Assembly (NCBI GenBank): GCA_022393335.1 | Contig: JAJEKB010020372.1 | Location: forward strand, 116,589-180,588 | Source of the DNA: Macrotrachela quadricornifera | Lineage: Eukaryota; Rotifera; Eurotatoria; Philodinida; Philodinidae | DNA: 64,000 nucleotides | Reading direction: 5' to 3' | Shown: one piece after another, positions 11,067 to 22,900 of the stretch | Position numbering within the stretch: position 1 is the first letter of the stretch | How the letters are laid out: each line of letters begins with the position of its first letter | Notes under the pieces: model-generated | What the model saw: only the letters and a program-made list of their open reading frames with translations | What the model was told of the DNA's origin: nothing | Database searches by the model: none | Position numbers and translations under genes: made by a program

Positions 11067-12015
11067 TTAAAGTGATGGTAGCTGGGAGTCTATACAAGAA
11101 TACGTTAATTTTGAAGAATATTTAATCAAGTTCATCTTCAGGTGGTTTAGATGGAAGCTGAGGTTCTCATTGTGAGTATTAGCTGCATGAATAGTTTCGA
11201 CTGCATGTAAAAAACTATTTGTAAATTGATTCAAACTTAAATTAACTTCGAGTAAAACACTATGACACATCAACAGATAAGAATGGTGTTTTGGTAATGA
11301 TTTTTGCCAAATATTCAATGCTGTTTGTAAATATGAAAGAGCAATTGAATTTTCACCCATTGAATGATGCATCATTCGGACATTATAATATGATAAACCT
11401 AAATCGGGATTATCGGATGAAAGAAGTCCTTGCCAAATTTTCAATGCTTTTTCTAAATAGTTCAATTCAGTTGGTTTATCATTTTTTGATTCATAGACTA
11501 AACCGATATTATGGGTGCAAGCAGCAATATAATGATAATTCAATGGAGACGATTTTTTTAGTATATCCAACGCTTTCTGAAAGTGTTCTAATGCACTCTG
11601 AATATTCACCAGATAATCGACATACTTCTCCGACATTATTATGAGACATTGCCAAATCTGTATGATCCGATGGATGAGAATTCTGTCGCATTTGAAGAGC
11701 TATTTAATGGTGTTCATATGCATCCGAATACTTTCCTAATGATTGATATAATAAGCCAATATTGTTATGTATTGTACCACAATAAGTATGATTTGATGGT
11801 AAAGATTTCTTAAGAATTTGCAAAGCTTTAAGATAATATTCAAGTCCAGATGAATGTTGTCCTATACATCGATTAACTTCATCTATATTATTGTACAAAG
11901 AACTGGAATGAATATGATCAGTAGAGAGTACTTTTTGCCAGATTTTCAATGCTTCTTGATAATAAACTAATGAATTTAACGAAACATTGCCCGAAAAAAG
12001 TCTCAAAATGCACAA
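11067..12015 (-). pseudogene. Broken tetratricopeptide-repeat (kinesin-light-chain-type) gene
   Basis: Minus-strand frames from 12015 down to 11067 encode repeating 42-residue TPR units of the kinesin-light-chain type: YYQEALKIWQKVL, YYLKALQILKKSLPSNH, HFQKALDILKKSSPLN, YLEKALKIWQGLLSSDN, YLQTALNIWQKSLPKHH. The reading is interrupted by an in-frame TAA at 11704-11706 (after SDAYEHH) and by a frameshift near 11580-11640. Sequence upstream of 12015 does not continue the repeats, so the 5' part is missing. In bdelloids such TPR arrays usually follow an ADP-ribosyltransferase or NB-type domain; none is visible here. It is probably a relic, although the two lesions could be checked against reads. 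Confidence 0.65.
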
Positions 12016-12830
12016 AAACTGTATCCAGAAACTAAATTGCCTCGATATGTCTCAAATGACTAGTAGTTTTGGGATTTCTCAGATGCCTGATTTTGTAGCT
12101 AGTTAAAAGGACTATCGAATGGTAAAACCTCGAACTCGTTAGCTATTAATATTGGTGAGCTATTATGAAAATACAGATGTCTGTATCTATGATATACCTC
12201 TTATAGATTCATTAGGTTATGTACGATCGTAATCCCGCTAGATACAAACACAAATTCATTTAAAAATAACTCCTCTTACCTAGTTTTTTTGGGGTAGATA
12301 GAATTTGTCAAGAGCTTTAAACAATGAGAGGGGGTAAATATGGTGCGTTTGAGGTTTCCTCAACATTGCACTGTCCTTAAACTATGAAAAATTCACGTAT
12401 ACTGCCACTGCTGTTAGAACTTGTTATTGTTGAATAAATTAAGGCTATTGATAATTTACTAAGAGATTTCTTTTATTTACATAAGTAAGCGTTAGTGATG
12501 AAGTAGATGTTCATATCAAAGTAGTTGTATGATTAAATACATTCAATAAATAAATGTGACAATCTCGAAGTCAAATCGGAATGTTATGTGTACTTCAAAA
12601 AATGAAACTGACGACCTATTCATTTTCATCAAGCTGTCCAAAAATATTCATCCTTGAGCACACTAAGGAACTGCCCCTTAGGCCTTGCGGATGCCCTCTT
12701 TTTGTCCCATAGGACGCGGCGCGGAGTTAGTTTCGGAAGCTTTATTTATTCGCATAAATGAAAACTTCTGTGTTCTAGTTGAACTATATTTCTTTCTTAG
12801 CGTACTCAAAGAGTGAGTACACTACTAGAA
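12016..12830. other. No feature recognised
   Basis: AT-rich DNA without usable frames or clear repeats. It ends just before a striking GC palindrome. Confidence 0.4.
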
Positions 12831-12837
12831 TCGGTCA

Positions 12838-12869
12838 GTGTATCCGGCCGGCCAGCCGGCCGTTTACAC
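12838..12869. other. Perfect GC-rich hairpin in AT-rich surroundings
   Basis: gtgta is followed by cggccggc, a two-base loop, gccggccg and tacac. The arms pair over 13 positions apart from one tc/tt interruption. A run of sixteen G/C-rich bases is unusual in this region. It could be a cruciform or transcript hairpin, or the centre of a decayed palindrome. Confidence 0.7.
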
Positions 12870-13046
12870 GATAATTTTCGAAAGAAGAGTCAGATTGTGA
12901 TGAGATTTTCTACACTATTCAGCCTCATAAATATCTCAGTCCAGTTCGAAGATGAGCCTGATTCGACGAGTCCATCCTGAGTTATGGCAAAAATACTCAT
13001 TTCTCCCTATGGTTTTTCTATATTTTTTCTATTGGAAGACCGATAT

Positions 13047-13490
13047 ATCCAAGGGGGAAACGGCGGATTATCGGATTTTACAATCCATAAAAATCCAATG
13101 ATAATCCGAAAAATCCCATAATAATCCCAATAATCCCGGGAGTACCATGATAATCGCCAAATGACGCCATGAGAACAAATAAGATACAATGAAGATACAA
13201 TGAAGATACAAATTTGCCTCATACAAAACAACGTGTATTTTGATTTGCTTGAGCTTTGAAATTCATTTTGCAGAGAAAAACGCAATGGGGAAATGGTGGA
13301 TTTTCGGATTTCACAATCCATAAAACTCACATGATAATCCGAAAAATCCCAAGAGTACGATAATAGTACAAGAAGCGCACCATGACAATAAATAATATAC
13401 ACCCAAGATATAAATTTGTCTCACACTAATCAAGATATACTTGAATTTCCTTGAGCTTTGAAATCATTTCGTTGTAGCGGTGAAAAGTTA
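13047..13490. repeat. 234-bp tandem duplication with ccgaaaaatccc motifs
   Basis: gggggaaacggcggattatc at 13052 and ggggaaatggtggattttcg at 13287 start two similar units. Each continues with cggattttacaatccataaaa, ataatccgaaaaatccc, a gatacaaatttg block and cttgagctttgaaat. The period is about 234. Confidence 0.75.
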
Positions 13491-13507
13491 TTGTTATTTC
13501 AATGTTA

Positions 13508-13545
13508 TTAATAACAATAACAATAACAATAACAATAATAATTTT
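13508..13545. repeat. (ATAACA)n microsatellite
   Basis: About five ataacaata-type hexamer units in a row. Flanking attgttatt and ttatttcttataaataac add local inverted symmetry. Confidence 0.85.
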
Positions 13546-13659
13546 AGTTATTTCTTATAAATAACAGAAAACTAACAAATAACTTTTTTTTCATTCATTA
13601 TAAATGATCCATCAATAACAAATAAAGTTTTATGTTCCAGGAAATACTCACCTCGAATC

Positions 13660-13860
13660 CCTCTCAAGTTTTCAAGGTCTATCATATAGAAGTACTTTAC
13701 GTCCTCGTACTCTATACTATGCGTCTACGCTTAGGTCCTCTAGGTCTAATATATAGAGGTACCCTTGGATCTTCATAGACTGTATCCTCATATGTTATAC
13801 TATGAAGGTACCTTTAGTTCCTCATTCGCTACACTACAATGTACATTACTTTCAGCTCAG
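13660..13860. repeat. Degenerate minisatellite related to 790-965
   Basis: Units share tctaatatatagaggtaccc, ttggatcttcatagactgta and variants, with a period of about 34-40. In reverse complement they resemble the 34-bp array near 0.8 kb (actatatagtggaggtaccc). The two arrays, 13 kb apart, are in opposite orientation. Confidence 0.6.
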
Positions 13861-13869
13861 TATCTGCTT

Positions 13870-15229
13870 TGAAGATTTATTAAATTTAGTTTGCGTGAAA
13901 CGGTTTTGTGCAATTCGTAGTTCTATGGATTGACATCAGTTCAAAACGTAGTATCATAGCAATTTCAAGGGAGGTAAAAAATAGTTATAAATAGTTAGAG
14001 TTATGTGGCTGTTTATTTGTAATTCATGAATGTTCAAAAGTATGCCTACGTAATGAGAATGAAAAATCATTATGTGTGTAGCATTGGAAGTTAGATCGGG
14101 TTTCTAGGAGTAACTATCGTCAGATATGCTGTTTTCTGTTTTGACTTTTGAATAATATATTGGATAAAAAATATGAGAATTGTCACTATTTTATATAGGA
14201 TGATCATCTTCTAGATAATCACATTAAGGCCTTCCCCCCTCAAAAAAAGTCAATTTTCGTCAAAAGTTTCGAAATTGAGATAAATGCATGGGGAGATAGT
14301 CCATCTTCAGATCTTTCAGATTTGATATGTTTTTTTTCATCTAACATCCCTTTTTTGCCTGAAAATTTCGATGATTTTTGTTGAGAAATATATCAAAAAA
14401 AATGTACCAACAATCTTCCTATGTCATACAATTAAATAAAACAAAGATACGAACTCTTGAGTTCCTTCAACGATCTTCTAGACCCATTTGTTTGAATTAA
14501 TCTTTTTGTTGAAATAGAAGTAATAGGTTCACATAGAATTAAAGGGACTTTCTCCTTTTCTGAAGGTTCTCGAGAACACCTCAATAGAAATTGAAGAAAC
14601 TTTTAGAATTGATAGATCTTGATTAGTAGAACAAAATTCTAAACTACTCTTTTTACAAAGATATAAGGATACTAAGAATTAACAATGAGTAATTTTTCTT
14701 TGACAACTAGGATTGAATTGGGATGTGTCTTTTCTTTTCTTTGAAAAATACCTTTCCCACAGGTCAGAAGAGCTCATATACTGAAGACATTATCAAAAAA
14801 TGTGTTTTTTTTTGTCAATGATGCTTATTTGATCAAGGTATTTATCAAGAAAACCTTGAGTCTGATCAGTTGTATTGCAAAGAAGAAAAGGAGGGAAAGC
14901 TTCATTTTTTTTTCTTCAAAAATCTGATTTTTGTTGTAGATTTTTTATATATTAAATGTAAGTAAAAAATGAAAAACGGAAAACGGAGGGTTCTCTTTGA
15001 ATTATCACTATTCGTTTGTTTCTTATTCATTTAATCCGATACGGGTTGCATCATATATAGGATCCTATATGATTTAGTTAAAGAACAGAATCATAAATTT
15101 CACTGTAGCCAAAAGATCAAAAAACTTTTGGAAAGTTTACAAATTTCAATGTATGAATAGAATCCATGTAAAAAATTTTTAATACAGATTTGTTTAAAAA
15201 TCGATTCAAATTATTACATGCCGTCGAAA
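13870..15229. other. AT-rich stretch without recognisable genes
   Basis: Frequent stops on both strands, several long T and A runs, and no repeat structure I could support. Confidence 0.4.
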
Positions 15230-15238
15230 AATGCCATC

Positions 15239-15485
15239 AGACATTCAATTAAGTACTAAGGCAAAAATTTCTAGCAGATACAGGAAGGTTAAGGAGAGCT
15301 TTCTCACCTTTATCGAGAGGGATACCCTGTGCGTCTTCATCCTCATCTTCAACGAGAGAGACCCCTTGTGTGTGTCTTCTCCTTCACATTCAGGAAGAGA
15401 GATGTCCCGTGTGGATCTTTTCCTTCACCCTCCATATCTCCTATATCTGCTGGAAGTTTTTACCTTAGTACTTAAGATCATGTCT
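15239..15485. mobile_element. Foldback element with 39-bp minisatellite core
   Basis: Left arm agacattcaattaagtacta (15239) and right arm tagtacttaagatcatgtct (ending 15485) are inverse copies. Further in, ggcaaaaatttc pairs with gaagttttta. The core holds three 39-bp units (starting about 15315, 15354 and 15393) built on cgagagagaccccttgtgtg and cttctccttcac. A plus-strand frame is open through the element only because 39 is divisible by three. Confidence 0.65.
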
Positions 15486-15507
15486 GAAGATATTATATGA
15501 CTAAAAT

Positions 15508-15641
15508 AGCACGATTTTAATCGGACATTTCAAGCTTGAAGAGAAATTCTATTTGATTTTATCTTTTTTAATCGATTAATAAACTTCAATCAATTGAAGT
15601 ACATTGACAGAGATTAGAATTCCGATCAAAATCGTGCTACT
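15508..15641. repeat. Inverted repeat ending in tagcacgatttt
   Basis: tagcacgattttaatcgga at 15508 is mirrored by tccgatcaaaatcgtgcta ending at 15641. Similar tagcacgattta text appears at 47625, so the end belongs to a dispersed family. Confidence 0.65.
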
Positions 15642-15659
15642 TCAATCAATTTTTAATCA

Positions 15660-17860
15660 GAAATTTTTGCATGAAAAAGATTTTCGAAAAGTATCTCATT
15701 ATTGGGGGTCTGCTAATGTGTCAAGCAGTGTAGGTGTCACAATGTAAAAAACGATTTCGTGACGGTTGGTTACACTAATGTATGAATAAACTACATGTAT
15801 GGAATCGATGTAGACTGTTTAATAGAAAAAAAAAATAGAAAGTTTAAAAAAAAATGGTCACTCTTTAAAAACAATTTTCAAACGAGACATTGAAGGTGAG
15901 AATATCAGTGAAAAACGGTCATTTATGGATGACTCCCAGGAATATTCCAGACGTATAAGAAATAGATGGATTTTTCCAAGCACAGGTGCAAGGCTTGTTC
16001 TATCAATAAGAAAACAACAGAACTATAAAAGAAAAAAAAACGCAAAAAGAATACTTGGTTTTTTTTAATATGTTACATATATGGTATTGACGTTTTGATG
16101 AATTATAATATTGTTTGAATATTCATCAAATTAAAAATATGACTCATATATAAATGCTTGGAGATATATATTAACTTTTTTGGCAAATATTCAATGAAAA
16201 GAAATAATTCAATACCAATAAATATTTTTTTTTCCAACATAATAATCACTCAGTAATGAAGTATATGAATCATCAAAATTTGTTCTGTTATTTGGAAATT
16301 TCTCATTTACTACAGATTAACAGTAGCAACATATAGAATAACTAATCTATGATGACTCAAATGAAAAATATTTTTTCTAAAATATGCCAAAGAAGTCAAT
16401 TAAAAAAAACACAAAATAAGTGGTCATATCAATGACAAAGAATTGCCTTTTCATATGAAAATAGGTCAGAGAGCAAAGAAAAGAATGGCAATATACCATC
16501 GAATAAAGAAAAAAAAAACATATGTAAAATGAGATAGAATAATGATGTATAATAAATTTTATTCAATAATAGTAAATCAGAAAAGTGATTCTTACTGTCA
16601 TTTATAATCTTTTTCAATGATAATCATACAAATCATATGATTGAATAACACATATGTCTGATGTTTGATTCGATGACTTTATTTTAACGAAATATTTCTT
16701 GTTGAACTTTTGAATATAATTTCTGATTCACTGTATTAATGTTCAAATGACTGTACAGGGCATATCATAATTATAGGCACTCTGATATGTACCTAGAAGT
16801 GTTTGTTTTATTACAATAGTAAATAATATTGATCTACTAGTGACACGTATACATGAGACTAATTACATACTATTTGATGCCTTAACATTTTTCTTATACC
16901 TCTTGTTATGTGAAGAAAAAATTGGAGAAAACTGAAAAATGCCTGTAGCATAATTATAGACCCTTCTCACAAAAAAAATCATATTTTCTCATCGTTTAAA
17001 GCATCCCAGATATGCACTCTTAATAATCCATTGTAATATTAACATGTTCAATATGTCCTACTTTATATTTAGATTAATTTCTTTTGTTTGATAATAAATA
17101 TCTCAAATATTAATTCTAAAAAATTACCAAGATTTTTCATTTTATTATGTTTTTCTTCTTTTCTACTGATTAAATTATGTTATATGAATATGCCCATCTT
17201 TATATGAAAGGAATCAACATATAACAATCCAATTTTGTTTTTGCATGATGGAATTAAACAAAGATTATATTGATCAACTACACTAAAAAGACATGTTTAA
17301 AAAAATATTTTCATAGAAAATAAATGTACAAATTAATCATCTATTAAGAAAATTATATTATCATTATTCATCAATATAATTTGTTTAAGAATTATAATCA
17401 AATTTTATTCTATTCAATCTTTATTCAATTGACAAGCATATATACATGACTATTAACACATATCAGAATATTAAATATTTCAATGCTTCTATTAGGTTCA
17501 TTAACATATAAAACTTATACTATGCTTATAAATTTCCTTAAAATCATATTTATGAATTTCTTATCTTGAATATTTTTATTTGTTTATATTAAATCATCAA
17601 TAATGGCATTTGAAGTAACATAAAAAAAAACGAAAAGAAAAAAAAAGAAAAATGTTTTTTTTTTAAAATAATCATAGCATTGCATGATTAATTAAAAAAA
17701 AAAAAATATTAAATATGATATATATATATATACAATTAAATCTGACCAGCATGAAAAACAGGAAAATAAACTGACATAATGAAAAACAAAATAGATATAT
17801 GAGCAAATAATGAAGAAAAAAAATATAACGAATGGATAAACAAAGAAAATGATGATCACC
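15660..17860. other. Long very AT-rich region, nothing recognised
   Basis: Contains poly-A/T tracts and a short (TA)n run near 17717. No open frame of credible composition. It may hold the 3' flank of the micro-gene at 17869. Confidence 0.4.
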
Positions 17861-17868
17861 GAATCATA

Positions 17869-18083
17869 TTAATTTGTAGTTGTTTTATTAACAAGTTGTT
17901 TTAATTTAATTAAATAATCATTTAATGATAAACTACCTTCAAGCCATTGTTTACGCAATTCTTCCAATTCTAATATAACTTGAGAAGTTTCATTCTATAA
18001 ATAAAAAAAATTCATAAGTTTACTACTAAAAATAAACATAATTATATATATATATATATAACATTTACGTCTTTTTCAGCCAT
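17869..18083 (-). CDS. Possible two-exon micro-gene, 46 residues
   Basis: ATG at 18083 opens a 15-base exon (18069-18083, MAEKD). A GTAAAT donor at 18068 and a TTATAG acceptor at 17995 define a 73-base intron in phase 0. Exon 2 (17869-17994) encodes QVILELEELRKQW, then SLNDYLIKLKQLV, and ends KTTTN and TAA. The product would be a small, charged, amphipathic helical protein of 46 residues. I recognise no family. Support comes from clean splice signals, preserved phase and heptad-like leucines. A TATA-rich stretch (18150-18172) lies upstream. It could also be the last exon of a longer transcript. Confidence 0.4.
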
Positions 18084-18689
18084 TATTCAACTCTTTCAAA
18101 CAATATTAAGAATTGCGTTATATTAAGAATATGAATGATAAAAAAAAGGCTGAATATATATTCATATATATAACGTTCATAGTCGACGATCGTGCTCTTT
18201 TATTGTTTGTCTCGACGAATGAGGATGAAAAACAATGGTCATTGTTTGTATTGGTTATTCTCTTATGTATAAACTAATGCTCAATTTAAATGGAAGCGAC
18301 TATGTACAGAGACGACTGTGTATATGCGCTCATGTACGAGATGAAGATGAACGTGAGTATTACTCCTAACAACAGTACAAGGATAAAGTGTTCAATTCAA
18401 ATTAAAACACACAGAATGTCTCAAAAGTCACCTACCAAAAAAGAAAATCGTTTATCCACTCTGTATTCACAACAAATGGGCTGATTTTTTTCCCGGTGAT
18501 AGAGAAATCTTTCAAGTTTTCATTGATCAGCAATATGTTAAATAACATCATCGCTTAATACTATTATTATTCAATTAAAAACCAAAACGTCATGTTTCGG
18601 TCAGAGACAAAAGATAGATATTGAGTTTCTGTAATCTAACATAAATTCATTTCAAGTACAACGACTACAGGTGAATCAATGAGATTCGA

Positions 18690-19202
18690 TTAATCTTGAC
18701 AAACACTTACAGAAAATGTAGAATAGGAATGTTGTGAAATTGTTGTTAGATTTATTTCATTTAATTGTTCAATTTTACGACGAGCACAGACAAGTTTTAT
18801 TTGATGTTTAATAGCTTTAAGATGTTCAATAACATAAATGTGATTTTTTCCAAAACAGATTTCATTATTAACCTTAAAAGAAGAAGAAAAAATAGATTCA
18901 AAAAAGATTTTTTTTTTTACTTCTAAAAGTTGATCACCAGGTTTTAATATTCCTTCTTTTCCAATAATTCCATCTGGCAAAACAATATTTATATAATGAC
19001 ATGTATGAATTTCTCGATCATTTTCAATATGAATAGCACATTCAAGTGATATACCAAGACAACCATTATCCGGTTTATAAACATTACTGATGTAAATATC
19101 ATAATTATTTCCTAAAACATTAATCCATTTTTGACTTATTTGTTCATTCATATCTAATGAATTTTCATATTCCAACTTTTGAATTTGCTGTGAATATTCC
19201 AT
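18690..19202 (-). CDS. Single-PDZ protein resembling PATJ/MPDZ PDZ domains
   Basis: From ATG 19202 (MEYSQQIQKLEYEN) the frame gives WINVLGNNYDIYISNV, CLGISLECAI, INIVLPDGIIG and GILKPGDQLLE, then a 48-base intron (18873-18920, GTAAAA..TTTAAG, phase 0), then VNNEICFGKNHIYVIEHLK and IKLVCARRK. This is a complete PDZ domain with carboxylate-binding loop LGIS, the PGD turn and the betaC-alphaA region. Text such as GISLE..., RSVLP-type and GDQLLEVN is most like PDZ repeats of the polarity scaffolds PATJ and MPDZ. The short N-terminal helix resembles the linker seen before such a repeat. The upstream AG at 19204 and a GTAAGT near 18705 suggest further exons, so this may be one repeat of a larger gene. 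Without splicing at 18705 it ends VCQD at 18690. Confidence 0.6.
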   Translation of the reverse strand: MEYSQQIQKLEYENSLDMNEQISQKWINVLGNNYDIYISNVYKPDNGCLGISLECAIHIENDREIHTCHYINIVLPDGIIGKEGILKPGDQLLEVKKKIFFESIFSSSFKVNNEICFGKNHIYVIEHLKAIKHQIKLVCARRKIEQLNEINLTTISQHSYSTFSVSVCQD

Positions 19203-19269
19203 TCTAAAAAAGAAATAACAAGAAGAATTGAGATGACTTGAATGAACAAAAAAAAATAGTCTCATGGCA

Positions 19270-22200
19270 GATTGGTTAAATTTAATATAATGTTGATGTT
19301 CTAATTCTAATCAACGATTCTGCAATTATTCAAATTCACTGTCGATGTTTCACTTTTAAATGGCTACCATATCACACTCATTATACACATATGTTATGTA
19401 CATTTATCTTTATGCAATAGTCTTAGTATGCATGCGCGTGTGTGTGAATGTGTATATCTATTGTACAGAACGAAGAAAACAGATATACAACAGCGAATGA
19501 ACGAATTTTTCAGACGAAAAATAAAATACAAATACCATTTTCTTTTTCTTTTCTGTTTGTGTAATTCAACAGCTAATAGACAGAACGAAAGAAAAAATTA
19601 TCTTTATATATATACGCATATAAAAAAGAATATGTCATATGAGTTTACACAATAAGGAAGACATCAACAAGCAGATGAAAGAACACCATTAGGATCGTTT
19701 ATTTTCTTTTTTATTTTATGATTTTTCTTACATTGTCAACCTTATTTAATAGGAACAATAAAATTACATGTTAAAAAAAAACTATTAAGATCATCGATAT
19801 ATATGGCTGTTGAATAGTTTAGTGTCACTGTTTTTTTGAGAGAATACATAGAATAAACTTCATTTTTATATCATTGAATTTTGGAAAATTAACAAAGATA
19901 AGTTACCGAAATAAATAGTCTTCTATCAGAAAACTGTTTCATTAAAAAAAAGATATGAAGTAAAAAAATGTAATTGTAATATACACAAAAAAAGTATTTT
20001 GTACCGAAAAAATTTATTTCTCGAAATTTTAATTAGTAAACAATATTCTCATAATAATATTGTTACAAAATATGATGTCCTCGTTTTATGAAAGTTTTGA
20101 ACATTTACATATACATTAATATAGATCTTCACACAACATAACGAAAATCTTTCTCGTCATTCTCATTTTGATTATTTTTAGATTTTTGTTTTATATGTGT
20201 GTCAGAGAACGTCGTAGGACGGTTTTTTTAATTTTCTTTTTTGACAAGAACGAGACCTTGTATACATATGAAATACGATGGAAAGTGTCATAAAAATACT
20301 ATTTATTGAAAAAATCTGTTAGAGCAATCCCTGACGGGATTAAAAATATGAAATACGATCTAACTGTTGAGAGCAATCGAAATAAAAAAGTGATTGTGTA
20401 TATTATGGACCATATTTTGTTTCATGTATATAAAAATAAATAACATTAATTAACACTGTACTAATTAATATAGATTTATTTCATTAAAAAACTACACATT
20501 ATTATTAGTTATGATATTATTAATAATGATTATATAGCACTGTGTTACTAAGAAGTCTGTCACGTCTATGATAAGCCATTTTCAACGTGCATGTCACGTC
20601 TGTGGCGAAGGGAGAGAGGAGAGGAGGTCCGATGATTGGTGCAAAAATTTCTACCTTTATACTTCAACAGTACTTTAAAATGGTGTTTCACAAAAATTCA
20701 TAATATATAATAGCTGCGTTAATCAATCTGACATACATTTTCTAGAAGTAGTGAAACGAACAAAAAAAATTTATATTAATAAGATACGCACAAGGATAGA
20801 AAAAGGAGAAAGATAAGACTACAGCATGCACAATGTATTCAATAGAAACGAATCACAATGAGAAAGACATTTCTTTTTTTTTATTGTTACTTCTTGAAAT
20901 TTTCATGTGAACGAATAAATAACATATTATCAATTCGGCTAGAGAATGAGAGGTTTCTATTATGAGGATCTAAGTTTTACTAAGATATTATCAAATACTT
21001 TTTGTTAATCGTAAAATTTATTGAGCCAACTTCTGTAAGTAGCTAATCCAATCTTCTTAGCAAAAATCAGTCAGCTTCTGAACCACACTAATTTCACAAA
21101 TTTCTATAAAACATACTTAACATAGAAAAAAAAGATTTAAAAAGAAATAAGAATTTAAACGAGAATTTATTTTAACGAAAGAGAATAAGAGTTTCGACAA
21201 TAATTTTTCATGGCTAAAAAAAAAGGATTCTATGATAATTATTTACAATAAAACAAGCGAGAGATTCCACAAAGACTACTGTGAAAAACGGCGAGTTGGC
21301 ACTTGTCTGGCATCAATAACATTGATTACTTATATATTGCAAAGTACTTTCCGAAACCGTTTATCGAAGACTACATTCAATTTTATTAAGATCATTTTTG
21401 TATACAAATATTTCCATGAAAAAAGTGCAATATGAGCTCAAATTATTTGTAATGACTTGGATTCTTTTCATTATCAACGACACATAAATATTTTCATGAT
21501 TATACATAAAAATCACCATATTACATCAAATAAATTTTCAAGAAGTTATGATTATTTAAAAATAGCAATAATCAAAAAAAACTTAGATTATATTTCTATT
21601 GCCAACTATGAACTTAGTTATTTATTTGAAAATTTCCAATATATTCATTTAATATGTGTAGTTTTATTTCGATTGAATAAATTACGAGATAAGTTAAAAT
21701 ACTATCTGGAGGTTTTTAACTAGATTAATAAGTTTGATTACTTAAATTATTTAATTTTGTATAAGTAAAATTATGATTTATAAATCTATTGCGATATTAA
21801 ATCAGAGATTAAAATGAATAGAAAATAATTTCATAATTTTCAACGTAATCATGCACATGGAAAATTAGACTTAAATATTTTAGTGTATCCTAATATAAAT
21901 ATTGATCATTACAAAATACAAGTGTTTCAGTAGTATCCAACTACTGAGGTCTTTTTGCTTTATTTTCGACCATTTACATCTTTATATTTAAAACTTTCAA
22001 TCGAGTAAAGAATTTTTTTTGTTTTTTATGTATTTATTCATTTGAAATTTATATCAAGAACTTTACTAATACTCTCGAAAGAAAATGTCTGAACTATTAT
22101 ATTGCCTTTAAAGCTATATGTATTTACATCAAGATATAGTTATTTTTATTTTTAATAAAACAAAAAGAAACAAATATGACATACATCTATATTAAAGTGA

Positions 22201-22400
22201 TTATTTAAAAAGAGTATTGTAAAAGGATAAAATCTGTCTGTAGTAACGTAAAGAAAATAAGAACGATTATCAAGTTGATACGATTATTATTTTTCATTAC
22301 ACTTGAATAAATAAACAATATATAACTGCCTCAATATTTATAGGTAAGTGTTATTATACCATCGAAAAAGAAACTACAATTTATAAGTATATACACAAAA
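19270..22400. other. AT-rich gene-poor stretch
   Basis: Only weak frames are present: 21232-21435 and 21457-21723 on the plus strand, the latter with a helical, charged translation ending KLKYYLEVFN but no family, partner exon or start context. I see no repeats beyond short A/T runs. GC-richer text at 20560-20640 (gtcacgtctgtggcgaaggg) is isolated. Confidence 0.4.
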
Positions 22401-22404
22401 CAAA

Positions 22405-22900
22405 ATGAGTAATAATACAGGCAAGTATTATGTTTTCTATCGATTGTATATAAGATAAAATACTATTTGTATCTGTTTTAGAAAGTGGTCAACTTGTGTG
22501 ACAACGAATGTCATCAAAGAATGGCGAATTTCCATCAGATGCTGTTCTTATTGATGACCGTGAAGATGATTTATCAGAAATTTAAAAATATATATATATT
22601 GGTGTAATCGATTTGCAACAATGCAGTTCTCATGGTCCATATGGTCCTAAGGTGCCAGGTTTTGTACAACGTGATAATGAAGGCATAATAAATATTTATT
22701 ATGCTCATGGACGAAAAACAATCAAAGCAAATGCTAATAGTTGTTCTCTAGAAATATTAACGAATCCAGAACGTACGATTAATAGTAAAATTATTGGTAA
22801 AGTGATACTATATGACAAATGTTTATTTTATCCAAATTTTGAAAAAAATATCAAAGAAAAAATTGGTCCGTACAAAGTATTGTCTATTTCTCAACATTAA
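22405..22900 (+). pseudogene. Decayed gene of unknown function with a possible GC-AG intron
   Basis: ATG at 22405 gives MSNNT, then a GCAAGT donor (22421) and TTTTAG acceptor (22481) that keep frame into ESGQLV. An in-frame TGA follows at once. The frame continues MSSKNGEFPSDAVLIDD, meets TAA, then reads through GVIDLQQCSSHGPYGPKV to SISQH and a stop at 22898-22900. The longest open part (22613-22900) has a plausible globular composition (GRKTIKANANSCSLEI, VILYDKCLFYPNFE). I do not recognise it. The two stops in an otherwise consistent frame suggest decay. Alternatively, only the second part is a real gene with a different first exon. Confidence 0.4.

Noticed and set aside
15231..15500. 89-residue plus-strand frame
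   Set aside because: It is the read-through of three 39-bp minisatellite units inside a foldback element.
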